Shown in pieces: positions 1 through 8,858 of a DNA stretch of 64,000 bases. How positions within the stretch are numbered: position 1 is the stretch's first letter; each line of letters opens with the position of its first letter. The notes beneath the pieces are model-generated. The model had not been told where the DNA came from, did no database searches, and saw only the letters and a program-made list of their open reading frames with translations. Position numbers and translations under genes: made by a program. The stretch is from Thalassospiraceae bacterium LMO-JJ14 (GTDB taxonomy: Bacteria > Pseudomonadota > Alphaproteobacteria > Rhodospirillales > Casp-alpha2). Where the stretch lies: positions 1,054,001-1,118,000 of the forward strand of contig CP134604.1 of the NCBI GenBank assembly GCA_021555105.2, written 5' to 3'.

Positions 1-406
1 CGGCAAGACCCACGCCTTCGATGCCGGCGATCGCGGCCAGCTCGTCATTGCCTGAATTGTCGCCGCTGATGCCGACGGCGCCGACGATCATGCCGTTCGC
101 ATCCTTGATCAGCACACCGCCCGGGACCGGCACCATGCGCCCGCCCGATGCTGCCGCGACGGCACCCAGGAACGTCGGATTTTTTTCCTTGAGGTCGCGT
201 CCGTCGAGCCCGAAACCGAGCGCGCCGTACGCTTTCCCCATGGCGATTTCCGGGCGCAGGATGCCGCTGTTGTCTTCGCGCTTGAAGGCGACCATGTGGC
301 CGCCGGCATCCATCACGCAGACGGTCAGCGGATCGAAATTTTTATCTGCGGCATAGGCCAGCGCGCCGTCGACGATCCGGCTCGCCTGATCGAGAGTCAG
401 TGTCAT
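1..406 (-). CDS. GlcG/HbpS-family (DUF336) protein, 3' end beyond window
   Basis: Reading leftwards from the ATG at 406 gives a protein that begins MTLTLDQASRIVDGALAYAA and continues without a stop to the window edge, about 135 residues. The segments VCVMDAGGHMVAFKREDNS, the conserved FLGAVAAASGGRMVPVPGGV stretch and GMIVGAVGISG are hallmarks of the GlcG/HbpS (DUF336) fold. Members are small proteins reported to bind haem or cobalamin, or of unknown role beside glycolate and dehydrogenase genes. It lies 9 bp downstream of the class V aminotransferase on the same strand, so the two are probably co-transcribed, perhaps in glyoxylate or serine metabolism (inference). Family is confident; function is not. 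Confidence 0.85.
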   Translation of the reverse strand, partial: MTLTLDQASRIVDGALAYAADKNFDPLTVCVMDAGGHMVAFKREDNSGILRPEIAMGKAYGALGFGLDGRDLKEKNPTFLGAVAAASGGRMVPVPGGVLIKDANGMIVGAVGISGDNSGNDELAAIAGIEGVGLA

Positions 407-415
407 CGTCTTCTC

Positions 416-1621
416 CTATTCCCTTAAAGCGTCACCGAGATAGGCGGTGGCGGCGGCGATGCCGCCTTTCGAGCCGTCATCGGTCAGCCCCAGCACATCG
501 AGTGCGATTTCCAGCACGCCGAGCGTTCCCAGCATCATCGGCGCGTTGACGTGGCCCATGTGCGCGACGCGGAAGGCCTTGCCGGACAACTCGCCGATGC
601 CAAGACCTAGCGTCACGCCCATATTGTCGAAACAGTAGGCACGGATCGGCTCGGGGCGCAGGTCCTCGCGCAATTTCAGCGTGGTCACCGAGGCCGAGCG
701 TTCGGACGGTTCAGTAATATTGAAGTCGAACGCGCCGCTCTCGCGCCAGACGCCGACGGCGGCATGCGCCGCACCGGCCAGCAGGGCGTGGCGGCGGAAA
801 ATGTTCTCAAGACCTTCTTCAAGGATCATATCCATTGCCTTGCGCAAGGCGAACAGCAGGTGCACGGGCGGCGTGCCGCAGTATTTGCGGTAATGCTCTT
901 CCATGTCGCGGGTTTCCCAGTCCCAATAGGACGTACGCAAACCGGCTTTCTTGTGCGCGGCCTTGGCTTTCGGGCCGGCGGCGACAAAGCCCAGACCCGG
1001 CGGGGTCATCAGGCCCTTCTGCGAGCCGCCGACGGCGACGTCGACGCCCCAGCCGTCCATGTCGAAAGGCATGCACGCCAGCGAGGCGATGGTATCGACC
1101 ATCAAAAGCGCATCGTGACCCGCAGCATCCATGGCGGCGCGGATCGCCGGAATATCGTTGACGCAGCCGCTGGCGGTGTCGATCTGCACAACGAGAACGG
1201 CCTTGATCCGGCCTTCCGTATCGGCGCGGAGCGCGGCTTCGACTTTTGCGGGATCGACGGCGCGCCGCCAGTCACCGGCAAGGCTTTCGATATTGACGCC
1301 CATGGAGCGTGCCATCTCGCCCCAGCCGACGGCAAAGCGGCCGCTTTCAAGCACCAGCACGGTGTCGCCGGCGTTGAGCACGTTCGAGACCGCGCCCTGC
1401 CATGCACCATGTCCGTTGGCGACATAGATATAGGTGTCGCCCTGGGTTTTGAAGATGGCCTTCAGATCCTTCAGGCAGCTCGTGGTGATGGCGAGAAGCT
1501 CGCCGCCGCCTTCGCCGCCGTAGATGTCGATGGCCGGCCGGTGCATGGCACTGAGAACTTCATCGGGGACCGTTGTCGGTCCGGGAATGCTGAGAAACTG
1601 TCGTCCGTTACGAAGCGTCAT
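416..1621 (-). CDS. Class V aminotransferase, serine/alanine-glyoxylate type
   Basis: A 401-residue PLP-dependent fold-type I aminotransferase. The start at 1621 (MTLRNGRQFLSIPGPTTVP) is chosen because FLSIPGPT is the usual N-terminus of serine- and alanine-glyoxylate aminotransferases; the upstream in-frame extension looks non-coding. The PLP lysine is K202 in VGGSQKGLMTPPGLGF, and DTIASL carries the cofactor-contacting aspartate. The expected reaction is amino transfer from serine or alanine to glyoxylate in the cytosol. It is followed by a GlcG-like gene, which fits glyoxylate or C2 metabolism. It is divergent from the GMC oxidoreductase across about 185 bp. Exact amino donor cannot be told from the sequence. 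Confidence 0.9.
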   Translation of the reverse strand: MTLRNGRQFLSIPGPTTVPDEVLSAMHRPAIDIYGGEGGGELLAITTSCLKDLKAIFKTQGDTYIYVANGHGAWQGAVSNVLNAGDTVLVLESGRFAVGWGEMARSMGVNIESLAGDWRRAVDPAKVEAALRADTEGRIKAVLVVQIDTASGCVNDIPAIRAAMDAAGHDALLMVDTIASLACMPFDMDGWGVDVAVGGSQKGLMTPPGLGFVAAGPKAKAAHKKAGLRTSYWDWETRDMEEHYRKYCGTPPVHLLFALRKAMDMILEEGLENIFRRHALLAGAAHAAVGVWRESGAFDFNITEPSERSASVTTLKLREDLRPEPIRAYCFDNMGVTLGLGIGELSGKAFRVAHMGHVNAPMMLGTLGVLEIALDVLGLTDDGSKGGIAAATAYLGDALRE

Positions 1622-1806
1622 GGCGGGGCTCTGCTGAGAGGGGTTGGAAGTATTCGCCGATGATCCTTCCCGACCGGCGCGCACTTGTCCAGAACCTAAA
1701 TCCCCTTTCGGATACTGCACGGTGGGGAATGGCGGACGGTACCAAGCAGAGATTGCGTCGCCGGTTTCGGGCGTTAAAGTATGACCCTGGTTTGGGAGGG
1801 GTATCC

Positions 1807-3402
1807 ATGGAATTCGACTTTATCATCGTCGGCGGCGGTTCCGCCGGATGCGTGCTGGCCAACCGTTTGAGCGCGGACCCGCGTCACAGTGCCTGTTTGC
1901 TGGAAGCCGGCGGCGAGGACAGGAACCCGCTGATCCATATCCCGGCGGGCTATGTCAAAACCATGGTCGACCCGGCCATCAACTGGCTGTTTGAAACCAG
2001 TCCCGATGAAAAGACGGGCAACCGTTCGATCCCGGTGCCGCGCGGCAAGGTGTTGGGCGGTTCGAGTGCCATCAACGGTATGCTTTATGTCCGGGGGCAG
2101 GCCACGGATTACGACACCTGGGGGCAGATGGGCTGCCGTGGCTGGTCGTACTCGGATGTGCTGCCGTACTTCAAGCGCTCCGAAAACCGCGAAGAAGGTG
2201 GCGACGATTTTCACGGCACCGGCGGCCCGCTCAACGTCACCATGCCGACGGTCACCTATGAGACGCTGGACAAGGTCATCGATGCCGGTGGTGAACTCGG
2301 CTATCCGACGCATGTCGATTATAACGGCGCCGATCAGGAAGGCTTCGCCTACTACCAGGTGACGCAGCGCCACGGAAAGCGCTTCAGTGCCAAGAACGCC
2401 TACCTTGATCCGGTGCGCGGTGTCCGGAAAAACCTGCACGTCGAGACCCGTGCCTTCGCGCGGAAAGTGCTGATCGAAAACGGCCGCGCCATCGGCGTCG
2501 TCTATCTGAAAAACGGCAGGGAACAAATCGTGCGGGCGCGCCGCGAGGTTGTCCTGGCGGCCGGGGCAATCCAGTCGCCGCAGTTGCTGGAGCTGTCCGG
2601 TATCGGCCAGGGGGAGTTGCTGCAGAAACTCGGCCTCGACGTGGTGCATGAGCTCAAGGGCGTAGGTGAGAACCTGCAGGACCACTATATTTCACGCGTG
2701 TCTTACCGTCTCGCGGGCCTCGACAGCCTCAACCAGCTGACGCGCGGGCCACGTCTTGTGATAGAGGCTTTGAAGTTTTTCACGCAGCGCAAGGGCGCGC
2801 TGACGATGCCGGCCGGGATCATCGCCGGTTTCGTGAAAAGCCGGCCCGACATGCAGGACCCGGACATCCAGTTCCATATCGCGCATGCGACGTTCGCCAA
2901 CCCGCACAAACGGGTTTTCGACAAGTTCCCGGGGATCACCATCGGGCCTTGTCAGTTACGCCCGGAAAGCCGCGGCTATCTGCATGCGACATCGCCGGAC
3001 ATGTCGGTGAAGCCGGATATCCAGCCGAATTTCCTGGCGACCCGGACCGATTGCGAGGTGCATGTCGAAGGCCTGCGCATTGCCAGGAAGCTGATGGCGA
3101 CCAGCATCATGGGGCCGCACGCGGCGGAGGAACTATCCCCCGGCAGCGGTGCGGACGACGATGAGGCGCTGCTCGAACACGCCCGGCAAACCGGTGCAAC
3201 GCTCTATCATCCGGTCGGCACCTGCAAGATGGGCACCGATGCCATGGCCGTCGTCGATCCGACGTTGAAAGTCGTCGGGCTTGAGGGCTTGCGTGTCGCC
3301 GATGCGTCGATCATGCCGAACCTGGTCAGCGGCAACACCAATGCGCCGACGATGATGATCGCCGAAAAGGCTTCCGACATGATGCTGGCCGACGCAACGT
3401 AG
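1807..3402 (+). CDS. GMC-family FAD oxidoreductase (choline dehydrogenase-like)
   Basis: A 531-residue glucose-methanol-choline oxidoreductase. The N-terminal dinucleotide-binding motif DFIIVGGGSAGCVLANRLS, the GMC signature around GKVLGGSSAINGMLYVRG, and the C-terminal active-site region YHPVGTCKMG plus SGNTNAPTMMIAEK (histidine and asparagine of the alcohol-oxidising site) are all present. The ATG at 1807 is preferred because it opens directly on the FAD motif and follows a GGGAGGGG ribosome binding site; the open frame extends upstream but lacks family similarity. Members oxidise primary alcohols to aldehydes with FAD. Length matches choline dehydrogenases, but no betaine genes are nearby, so the substrate is open. 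Confidence 0.92.
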   Translation: MEFDFIIVGGGSAGCVLANRLSADPRHSACLLEAGGEDRNPLIHIPAGYVKTMVDPAINWLFETSPDEKTGNRSIPVPRGKVLGGSSAINGMLYVRGQATDYDTWGQMGCRGWSYSDVLPYFKRSENREEGGDDFHGTGGPLNVTMPTVTYETLDKVIDAGGELGYPTHVDYNGADQEGFAYYQVTQRHGKRFSAKNAYLDPVRGVRKNLHVETRAFARKVLIENGRAIGVVYLKNGREQIVRARREVVLAAGAIQSPQLLELSGIGQGELLQKLGLDVVHELKGVGENLQDHYISRVSYRLAGLDSLNQLTRGPRLVIEALKFFTQRKGALTMPAGIIAGFVKSRPDMQDPDIQFHIAHATFANPHKRVFDKFPGITIGPCQLRPESRGYLHATSPDMSVKPDIQPNFLATRTDCEVHVEGLRIARKLMATSIMGPHAAEELSPGSGADDDEALLEHARQTGATLYHPVGTCKMGTDAMAVVDPTLKVVGLEGLRVADASIMPNLVSGNTNAPTMMIAEKASDMMLADAT

Positions 3403-3403
3403 G

Positions 3404-4003
3404 CTATTTTGGCAGGTCTTCTGGGGTGTCGACATCGAACAACGTGCCGGGATCGTCGACCGGTACGGCGCAGACCCGTTCCGGGTGAGCATTCAGGATA
3501 TCGCGCGCGCCGGTATCGCCACTGAGCGCACAGAGCCGTGTGAAGTAACGTGCCGCGAATAAAACCGGGTGGCCCCGCTTGCCGTCATAGACCGGAACCA
3601 CGATATCGTGGCCGCCCTTCGGATCGAGGGATTGCAGCAACGCAAAGATCGTCTCCCCCTTCAGGTTCGGCATATCGCCGAGCACAATGAACATGCCGTC
3701 GGCGCCAGGCTTGATCGCATTCGCGCCTGTCGCCAGTGATGTTCCCATCCCGGCCCAGGGGGTAGCATTGCGGGCGCAGCGGATGTCGAGCCCTTGCAAG
3801 GCGCGCTCCACATCGTCGGCGTCATGGCCCGTCACCACCACCACATCGCCCAGTCCGGCCGCCAGTACATGCCTTGCTGTATGGCGGATCATCGGTTCGC
3901 CGTCGATCGGATGCAGCATCTTGTTGCTCTCGCCGAAGCGTTGCGAACGTCCGGCGGCGAGGATGACTGCCGCAATGTTCGCGGCATCGCGTTGCGGGGT
4001 CAT
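3404..4003 (-). CDS. MocA/MobA-like molybdenum cofactor nucleotidyltransferase
   Basis: A 199-residue NTP-transferase. The N-terminal AAVILAAGRSQRFGESNKML is the signature of the MobA/MocA family, and VLGDMPNL holds the metal-binding aspartate. MocA transfers CMP to molybdopterin-Mo, making the MCD cofactor used by xanthine-dehydrogenase-family enzymes. Its start overlaps the XdhC stop by four bases (ATGA), a sign of translational coupling. It is the last gene of the hydroxylase operon, so a dedicated role in cofactor supply to the upstream Mo subunit is likely. MobA (GMP transfer) is less likely given this context. Confidence 0.85.
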   Translation of the reverse strand: MTPQRDAANIAAVILAAGRSQRFGESNKMLHPIDGEPMIRHTARHVLAAGLGDVVVVTGHDADDVERALQGLDIRCARNATPWAGMGTSLATGANAIKPGADGMFIVLGDMPNLKGETIFALLQSLDPKGGHDIVVPVYDGKRGHPVLFAARYFTRLCALSGDTGARDILNAHPERVCAVPVDDPGTLFDVDTPEDLPK

Positions 4004-4941
4004 ACGGGAAATCTTTCGCGGTACGTCATCAGCACCTCGGCAACCAGCGAGATGGCAATCTCGGGAGGATTGCGCGAGCCGATGGAGATCCCGAGCGGGC
4101 CTTTGATGCGTTTGACATTTGCTTCACTGACGCCGTCTTCAAGGAACCGGCTGACGCGTTCGGCGTGCGTATTGCGGCTGCCAAGCGCTCCGATATAGAA
4201 GGCATCGGATTGCATGGCCGCTTCAAGCACCGGGCCTTCGAGTTCATGCTCGTGAAACAGGGTCGCGACAGCGGTCCATGCATCGATATAACCGGGCGGC
4301 AGCGATTTGGATGTCGTCGCACCGGCACCCTCGCACTGGCGGGCGACGTCGTCCTCGGTCGTGACCGCATGTACGGCAATATCCGATGCACTGGCGATTT
4401 CCGCCGTCGCCACAAGGACCGGCCCCTTGCCGGCGACGGCAAGGCGTAACGGCGGGCGATACAGGCGGTCGAAAGTGTCGCCGTTCAGCGTCAGTTGCAG
4501 GCGGTCGTCACCGCTACCGGCATCCGCCATATGACTCTCGCCGGTTTTCATGTCGGTGATCAGTGAAACCGGTGTCCGTGCCTGCTGCGCGGCAATCAAC
4601 TGGTCGAGCAGGTCGTCGGCAAAACCGATATCGATGTAGACGTCGATGGCACTGCCGCACGGCAACGCAATGTCGAAATAGGGAGAATTGACGCCGTAGC
4701 GGATCGAGCGGTTTCCCCCCGCATCCATGGCGGCTTTGGTTTCTTCGACCAGCGCGCCTTCGACGCAGCCGCCGGACAGGAACCCCGTAAAGTCACCGGC
4801 ATCCGAGACCGCCATCTGGCTGCCCGCCGGTCGCGGCCCGGTCGGCTCCACGTTATAAAGCGTCAGCAAGGCGGCGCGCTTCCCCTCGGACCGCCATTTT
4901 CTGAGGTCCGCAAGTACGTATTCCGAGAAACGCCCGTTCAT
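4000..4941 (-). CDS. XdhC/CoxI-family molybdenum hydroxylase maturation factor
   Basis: A 313-residue protein with the N-terminal XdhC_CoxI domain (GFLSGGCVEGALVEE, around residues 53-67) and a C-terminal Rossmann-like XdhC_C domain (FYIGALGSRNTHAERV, then KGPLGISIGSRNPPEIAISL). Family members bind the molybdenum cofactor, help its sulfuration, and insert it into xanthine-dehydrogenase-type enzymes. It lies 18 bp after the Mo subunit gene and overlaps the MocA-like gene, so the three form one maturation and structural unit. Cytosolic; no signal peptide. Confidence 0.9.
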   Translation of the reverse strand: MNGRFSEYVLADLRKWRSEGKRAALLTLYNVEPTGPRPAGSQMAVSDAGDFTGFLSGGCVEGALVEETKAAMDAGGNRSIRYGVNSPYFDIALPCGSAIDVYIDIGFADDLLDQLIAAQQARTPVSLITDMKTGESHMADAGSGDDRLQLTLNGDTFDRLYRPPLRLAVAGKGPVLVATAEIASASDIAVHAVTTEDDVARQCEGAGATTSKSLPPGYIDAWTAVATLFHEHELEGPVLEAAMQSDAFYIGALGSRNTHAERVSRFLEDGVSEANVKRIKGPLGISIGSRNPPEIAISLVAEVLMTYRERFPV

Positions 4942-4959
4942 GGCCTTGCCGCGCGGGTA

Positions 4960-7311
4960 TCAGCTATCCGATTTTGCATCCTGTATGGCACGCCAGACGC
5001 GCTCCGGAGTCAACGGCATGTCGATGTGGTGCACGCCAAGGTCCTTGAGCGCATCGCAGACCGCATTGACGACGGCAGGCGGCGCACCCACGCATCCGGC
5101 TTCGCCGGCGCCCTTGACCCCGAGCAGGTTCTTCTTCGTCGGCGCATCCTCGTAATACCCGATGACCATTTTCGGCATGTCGTCGGCACGTGGCAGTGCA
5201 TAATCCATCAGCGAGCCGGTCACGAGCTGACCGTTCTCGTCATAGACGATGTTTTCCATCAGCGCCTGACCGATGCCCTGGGCAATGCCGCCCATGACCT
5301 GGCCGTCGGCCAGCATCGGATTGACAATGGTGCCGAAATCGTCGACCACCCAGTAACCGTCGACCTTGACGGTGCCGGTGTCGGCATCGACTTCGACCTC
5401 GCAGGCATGTCCGCCGTTGGGGATCGAGATGATGCCGCGTTCGAAAATGCTGGTGATATTCATGCAGCCGGGTTCCAGATCGCCGGGCAGGTTTTCCGGA
5501 TCGTTCTGGGCATCGATGGCGTCACGGATGGTCAAGGTGTGGTTGGTTCCCGGCACATGGAACCGGCCTTCGTCGAAAGCCACGCTGGCGGCATCGACGT
5601 CGAACCGGTGCGCGGCGATCTTCTTGCCGACTTTGACGATTTCACGCGCCGTTTGCAGCACCGAGCTGCCGCCGACTTCAAGCCCGCGCGAGCCGCCGTG
5701 ACCGCCGCCGATCGACGTCGCGTCGGTGTCGGCCTGGTGAAATTCGATATCCTCGAGCGGCAGGCCGAGGTGCCCGGCCAGCAACTGCGCGAAGGCGGTC
5801 TCGTGGCCCATGCCGGTCGACGAGCTGCCGACGGAAAGCTCGACCTTGCCGTCATCGCGGAACACGACCTTGGCTTCCTCTTTCGGGCCGCCGCCGGTGC
5901 ATTCCATATACATGCAGACACCGAAGCCGCGCTTCAGGCCTTTGGCTTCGGATGCCTCGACCCGGGCCGCGTAGCCTTCGCGGTCGGAAAGCTGAATGGT
6001 GCGCTCGAACACTTCCGGGAAATTGCCGCAGTCGATGTCGAGACCCATCGGCGACTTCATCGGCAGGGATGATTCGGGGATCAGGTTCTTACGGCGAAGC
6101 TCAATCGGGTCCATGCCGAGTTTGGCGGCCGCATAATCGATGATCCGGTCCATCTGGTACGACCCTTCCGGACGTCCCGCGCCACGGTACGGATCGAGTG
6201 GGCAGGTGTTCGTGAACGGTGCGATGGCGGAATAGTAGATCGCATCGAATTTGAACGGGCCGCCCTGTGTGCGGCTTGAGCCGCCGGTCGGCGTGAACGG
6301 GCCGACGGTAGCGCAGAACGCACCCAGGTTGCCGACGGTTTCGGTGCGCAGACCGCGGAATGTGCCGTCATTGTCCAGCGCCAGTTGCACGGTCGAGACC
6401 TGGTCGCGGCCGTGGGTGTCGGACAGAAAGCTCTCGGCGCGATCATTGACCCATTTGACGGGGCGCCCGACCTGTTTGGTTGCGTGCAGGATCAGGATCG
6501 GTTCCTGATAGACGCCGTTCTTGGCGCCGAAGCCGCCACCGACATCGGGTGCGATGTGGTGCAGGTTTTCCTTGCCGATTTTCAGCACCGCATCGGCCAT
6601 GGTGTCGCGGTTGGCGTGAATATTCTGCGACGCGTTCCAAAGCGTATACTTGCCGGTTTCCGCATCATAATCGGCGATGGCGCCGCGTGGCTCGATCGGC
6701 GTCGCGGTGACGCGGTTGTTGACCAGTTCGAGCGTGATAATGTGGTCGGCGGCTGCGAAGGCTTTCTTTTGCGCTTCCTCGTCACCCAGTTCGAAATCCA
6801 GGCAGATGTTGTTGGGGGCGATATCCCAGATCTGCGGCGCGCCGTCCTTGATGGCTTCGGACTGATGCGAAACAGCCGGCAGGCTGGCGTAGTCGACGAC
6901 GATCAGCTCCAGGGCATCGCGGCAGATGTCGAGACTCTCGCCAACCACCAGGGCAACCGGCTGGCCGACATAACGCACACGGTCGATGGCGATGGCATGG
7001 TGCGGCGGCTCTTTAAGATCCGTGCCGTCCTTGAACTTGCGGACACCCGATTTGGTCGGGATCGGCCCATATCCGGCAGCTTTCCAGTCTTCTCCGGTGA
7101 CAATGCAAAGCACACCGTCGAGGGCGAGGGCTTCGGAAACGTCGATGGACGTAATATCCGCATGTGCCTCGGGCGAACGAAGAACCATGGCAAAGGCCTG
7201 ATTCTCCAGGTTGATGTCGTCGATATAATTGCCGTGTCCGGTCAGAAACCTGAAATCTTCAAGTCTTCGCTGGCTTTCACCGATACCGTTACGTGCTACG
7301 AAAGTGCTCAT
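4960..7311 (-). CDS. Molybdopterin-binding large subunit, form-II CODH-like (CoxL family)
   Basis: A 783-residue aldehyde oxidase/xanthine dehydrogenase large subunit. The start at 7311 (MSTFVARNGIGESQRRLEDF) follows a GGGAG ribosome binding site and matches the family. Mo-cofactor segments PDVGGGFGAKNG and GGGHGGSRG are present, and GVKGAGEAGCVGAP near the C-terminus carries the catalytic glutamate. The active-site loop reads PYRGAGR (about residues 374-380). This is the form-II pattern, not the AYxCSFR loop of genuine form-I CO dehydrogenases. Form-II enzymes oxidise various or unknown substrates, so CO oxidation should not be assumed. It is the third gene of the coxS-coxM-coxL-like operon. 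Confidence 0.92.
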   Translation of the reverse strand: MSTFVARNGIGESQRRLEDFRFLTGHGNYIDDINLENQAFAMVLRSPEAHADITSIDVSEALALDGVLCIVTGEDWKAAGYGPIPTKSGVRKFKDGTDLKEPPHHAIAIDRVRYVGQPVALVVGESLDICRDALELIVVDYASLPAVSHQSEAIKDGAPQIWDIAPNNICLDFELGDEEAQKKAFAAADHIITLELVNNRVTATPIEPRGAIADYDAETGKYTLWNASQNIHANRDTMADAVLKIGKENLHHIAPDVGGGFGAKNGVYQEPILILHATKQVGRPVKWVNDRAESFLSDTHGRDQVSTVQLALDNDGTFRGLRTETVGNLGAFCATVGPFTPTGGSSRTQGGPFKFDAIYYSAIAPFTNTCPLDPYRGAGRPEGSYQMDRIIDYAAAKLGMDPIELRRKNLIPESSLPMKSPMGLDIDCGNFPEVFERTIQLSDREGYAARVEASEAKGLKRGFGVCMYMECTGGGPKEEAKVVFRDDGKVELSVGSSSTGMGHETAFAQLLAGHLGLPLEDIEFHQADTDATSIGGGHGGSRGLEVGGSSVLQTAREIVKVGKKIAAHRFDVDAASVAFDEGRFHVPGTNHTLTIRDAIDAQNDPENLPGDLEPGCMNITSIFERGIISIPNGGHACEVEVDADTGTVKVDGYWVVDDFGTIVNPMLADGQVMGGIAQGIGQALMENIVYDENGQLVTGSLMDYALPRADDMPKMVIGYYEDAPTKKNLLGVKGAGEAGCVGAPPAVVNAVCDALKDLGVHHIDMPLTPERVWRAIQDAKSDS

Positions 7312-7333
7312 GTGGTTATCTCCCGCCCTGCGC

Positions 7334-8131
7334 TCAGGAACTGGCTTCCGCAACCGCACGACGGGCGAGAACGCCAATCAGGTGTGCACGGTATTCGCGG
7401 CTTGCGTGAATGTCGTTGTTGAGATCGTCGGCCGGCACCATGTCGTCCTTGATGCTGTCCGGCGAGAAGCTGGCGGTCAGCGCCTGTTCCATTTCAGCGA
7501 CGCGGAACACGCACGGCCCGGCGCCGGTGACGGCGACGCGGACGGTGTTGCCGATCTTGGCCGCCATGACGCCGACCAGCGCATAGCGGGTCGCCGGGTT
7601 CGGGAACTTGATGTAGCCCGCGATCTCGGGGATCGGGAAAACGATTTCGGTGATCAGTTCGTCTTCCTTGAGCGAAGTGTCGAACATGCCGGTGAAAAAG
7701 TTGTCGGCGTCGATCTCGCGTTCGGTCGTCACGATGGTGGCACCAAGACCGAGCACGGCTGCCGGATAATCGGCGGCCGGATCGTTGTTGGCGATGGACC
7801 CGCCGATGGTGCCGCGGTTGCGCACATGCGGATCGCCGATGCCGCCCGCTAGTTTGGCCAGGGCCGGAATGGCGGATTTGATGTCGCTGCTGGCGGCGAC
7901 GTCGGCGTGGGACGTCATCGCCTTGATGGAAATGCTGTCGCCGGCCGCCTGGATGCCGACCAGATCCTTAACGCGTCCCAGCGAAATCAGATCGGACGGC
8001 ATGGCGAGCCGCTGCTTGAGAACCGGGATCAGGGTCTGACCGCCGGCCAGGAATTGCCCGTCATCGGCTTCGTCGAGAGCTGCTTTGACGTCGTCCACGC
8101 TTGATGGTGATTTTACTGCAAATTCATACAT
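7334..8131 (-). CDS. FAD-binding medium subunit (CoxM family)
   Basis: A 265-residue medium subunit of a molybdenum hydroxylase. FAD-binding segments are GGQTLIPVLKQRLAMPSDLI (residues about 32-51) and GDPHVRNRGTIGGSIANNDP, followed by a CO_deh_flav_C domain. It passes electrons from the 2Fe-2S subunit through FAD to an external acceptor. It starts 4 bp after the small subunit stop and ends 22 bp before the large subunit start, the usual S-M-L order. Length is typical of the family. Confidence 0.93.
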   Translation of the reverse strand: MYEFAVKSPSSVDDVKAALDEADDGQFLAGGQTLIPVLKQRLAMPSDLISLGRVKDLVGIQAAGDSISIKAMTSHADVAASSDIKSAIPALAKLAGGIGDPHVRNRGTIGGSIANNDPAADYPAAVLGLGATIVTTEREIDADNFFTGMFDTSLKEDELITEIVFPIPEIAGYIKFPNPATRYALVGVMAAKIGNTVRVAVTGAGPCVFRVAEMEQALTASFSPDSIKDDMVPADDLNNDIHASREYRAHLIGVLARRAVAEASS

Positions 8132-8135
8132 GGCA

Positions 8136-8615
8136 TTAACCCCGCATCGCCTTGGCGCCGGTTTTTACGGCTTCGATGATGTTCTGGTAACCCGTGCAGC
8201 GGCAGATGTTGCCTTCCAGCCCGTAGCGGATACCGTCTTCGTCGATATCCGGATTGTCTTTCACCAGCTGCACGGCGGTCATCACCATGCCGGGGGTACA
8301 GAACCCGCATTGCAAACCATGATGCTCGCGGAATGCCGCCTGCATCGGATGCAGTTCGCCGCCGCTTTCCGAATAATCGCTGAGACCTTCGATGGTGCCG
8401 ATATCGGCGCCATCGGCTTCCCAGGCGAAAACGGCGCAGCTCTTCACTGTCTTGCCGTTCAATGTGACGACACAGGCGCCGCACTGGCTGGTATCGCAGC
8501 CGACATGGGTGCCGGTCAGCTTCAGCTGTTCGCGGATGAATGTGCTTAACAATGTGCGCGTATCGACCTCTTTGGTAACCTCAAGACCGTTGACGCGAAC
8601 CGTAATCGCGGGCAT
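8136..8615 (-). CDS. 2Fe-2S small subunit (CoxS family)
   Basis: A 159-residue iron-sulfur subunit. The plant-type N-terminal cluster motif is [11 protein letters not shown], and the C-terminal all-helical domain carries CGFCTPGM and ICRCTGY for the second 2Fe-2S cluster. The ATG at 8615 is chosen because a strong GGGGGGAG ribosome binding site precedes it and because [10 protein letters not shown] is a typical start; the longer in-frame extension runs into the leader dyads. It is the first gene of the operon and carries electrons from the Mo site to FAD. Confidence 0.93.
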   Translation of the reverse strand: MPAITVRVNGLEVTKEVDTRTLLSTFIREQLKLTGTHVGCDTSQCGACVVTLNGKTVKSCAVFAWEADGADIGTIEGLSDYSESGGELHPMQAAFREHHGLQCGFCTPGMVMTAVQLVKDNPDIDEDGIRYGLEGNICRCTGYQNIIEAVKTGAKAMRG

Positions 8616-8643
8616 CTGAATCTCCCCCCGGAATGTCATTAAA

Positions 8644-8659
8644 GGGCCTGAACAGGCCC
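8644..8659. promoter_or_regulatory. Short hairpin/dyad in the leader of the CODH-like operon
   Basis: GGGCCTG and CAGGCCC (7-bp perfect arms, two-base centre) lie 29 bp upstream of the small-subunit start. Read on the minus strand the stem is followed by TTTAAT, so it could act as an attenuator or as a protein-binding dyad. No direct evidence for either. Confidence 0.4.
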
Positions 8660-8681
8660 CCGGCGCTATAACTCTATACAT

Positions 8682-8739
8682 AGAAACACCGCCCGCACGG
8701 CTTCCCGGTCTTGCCGAGTGGCACAGGCGAGGTGTTTCT
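8682..8739. promoter_or_regulatory. Inverted repeat AGAAACACC...GGTGTTTCT between coxS-like and coxG genes
   Basis: Perfect 9-bp arms at 8682-8690 and 8731-8739 are separated by 40 bp, in the middle of the 243-bp divergent region. Well-separated symmetric arms between divergent units of one pathway suggest two half-operators of a shared regulator. No regulator gene adjoins the cluster in this window. Confidence 0.4.
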
Positions 8740-8858
8740 CCTATATAAAAATTGGGGATGACGCCGGGTGTTGCAAGTCTTTATACAGGATGTCGCTGCA
8801 CAATTTTCAATTTAGGCCCGGAAAGTCCGGTCCCGGCAGACAAAACAGGAGACCCTGA

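Noticed and set aside
4960-8615. Calling the hydroxylase a CO dehydrogenase
   Set aside because: The active-site loop is PYRGAGR (form II) rather than the AYxCSFR of proven CO dehydrogenases.
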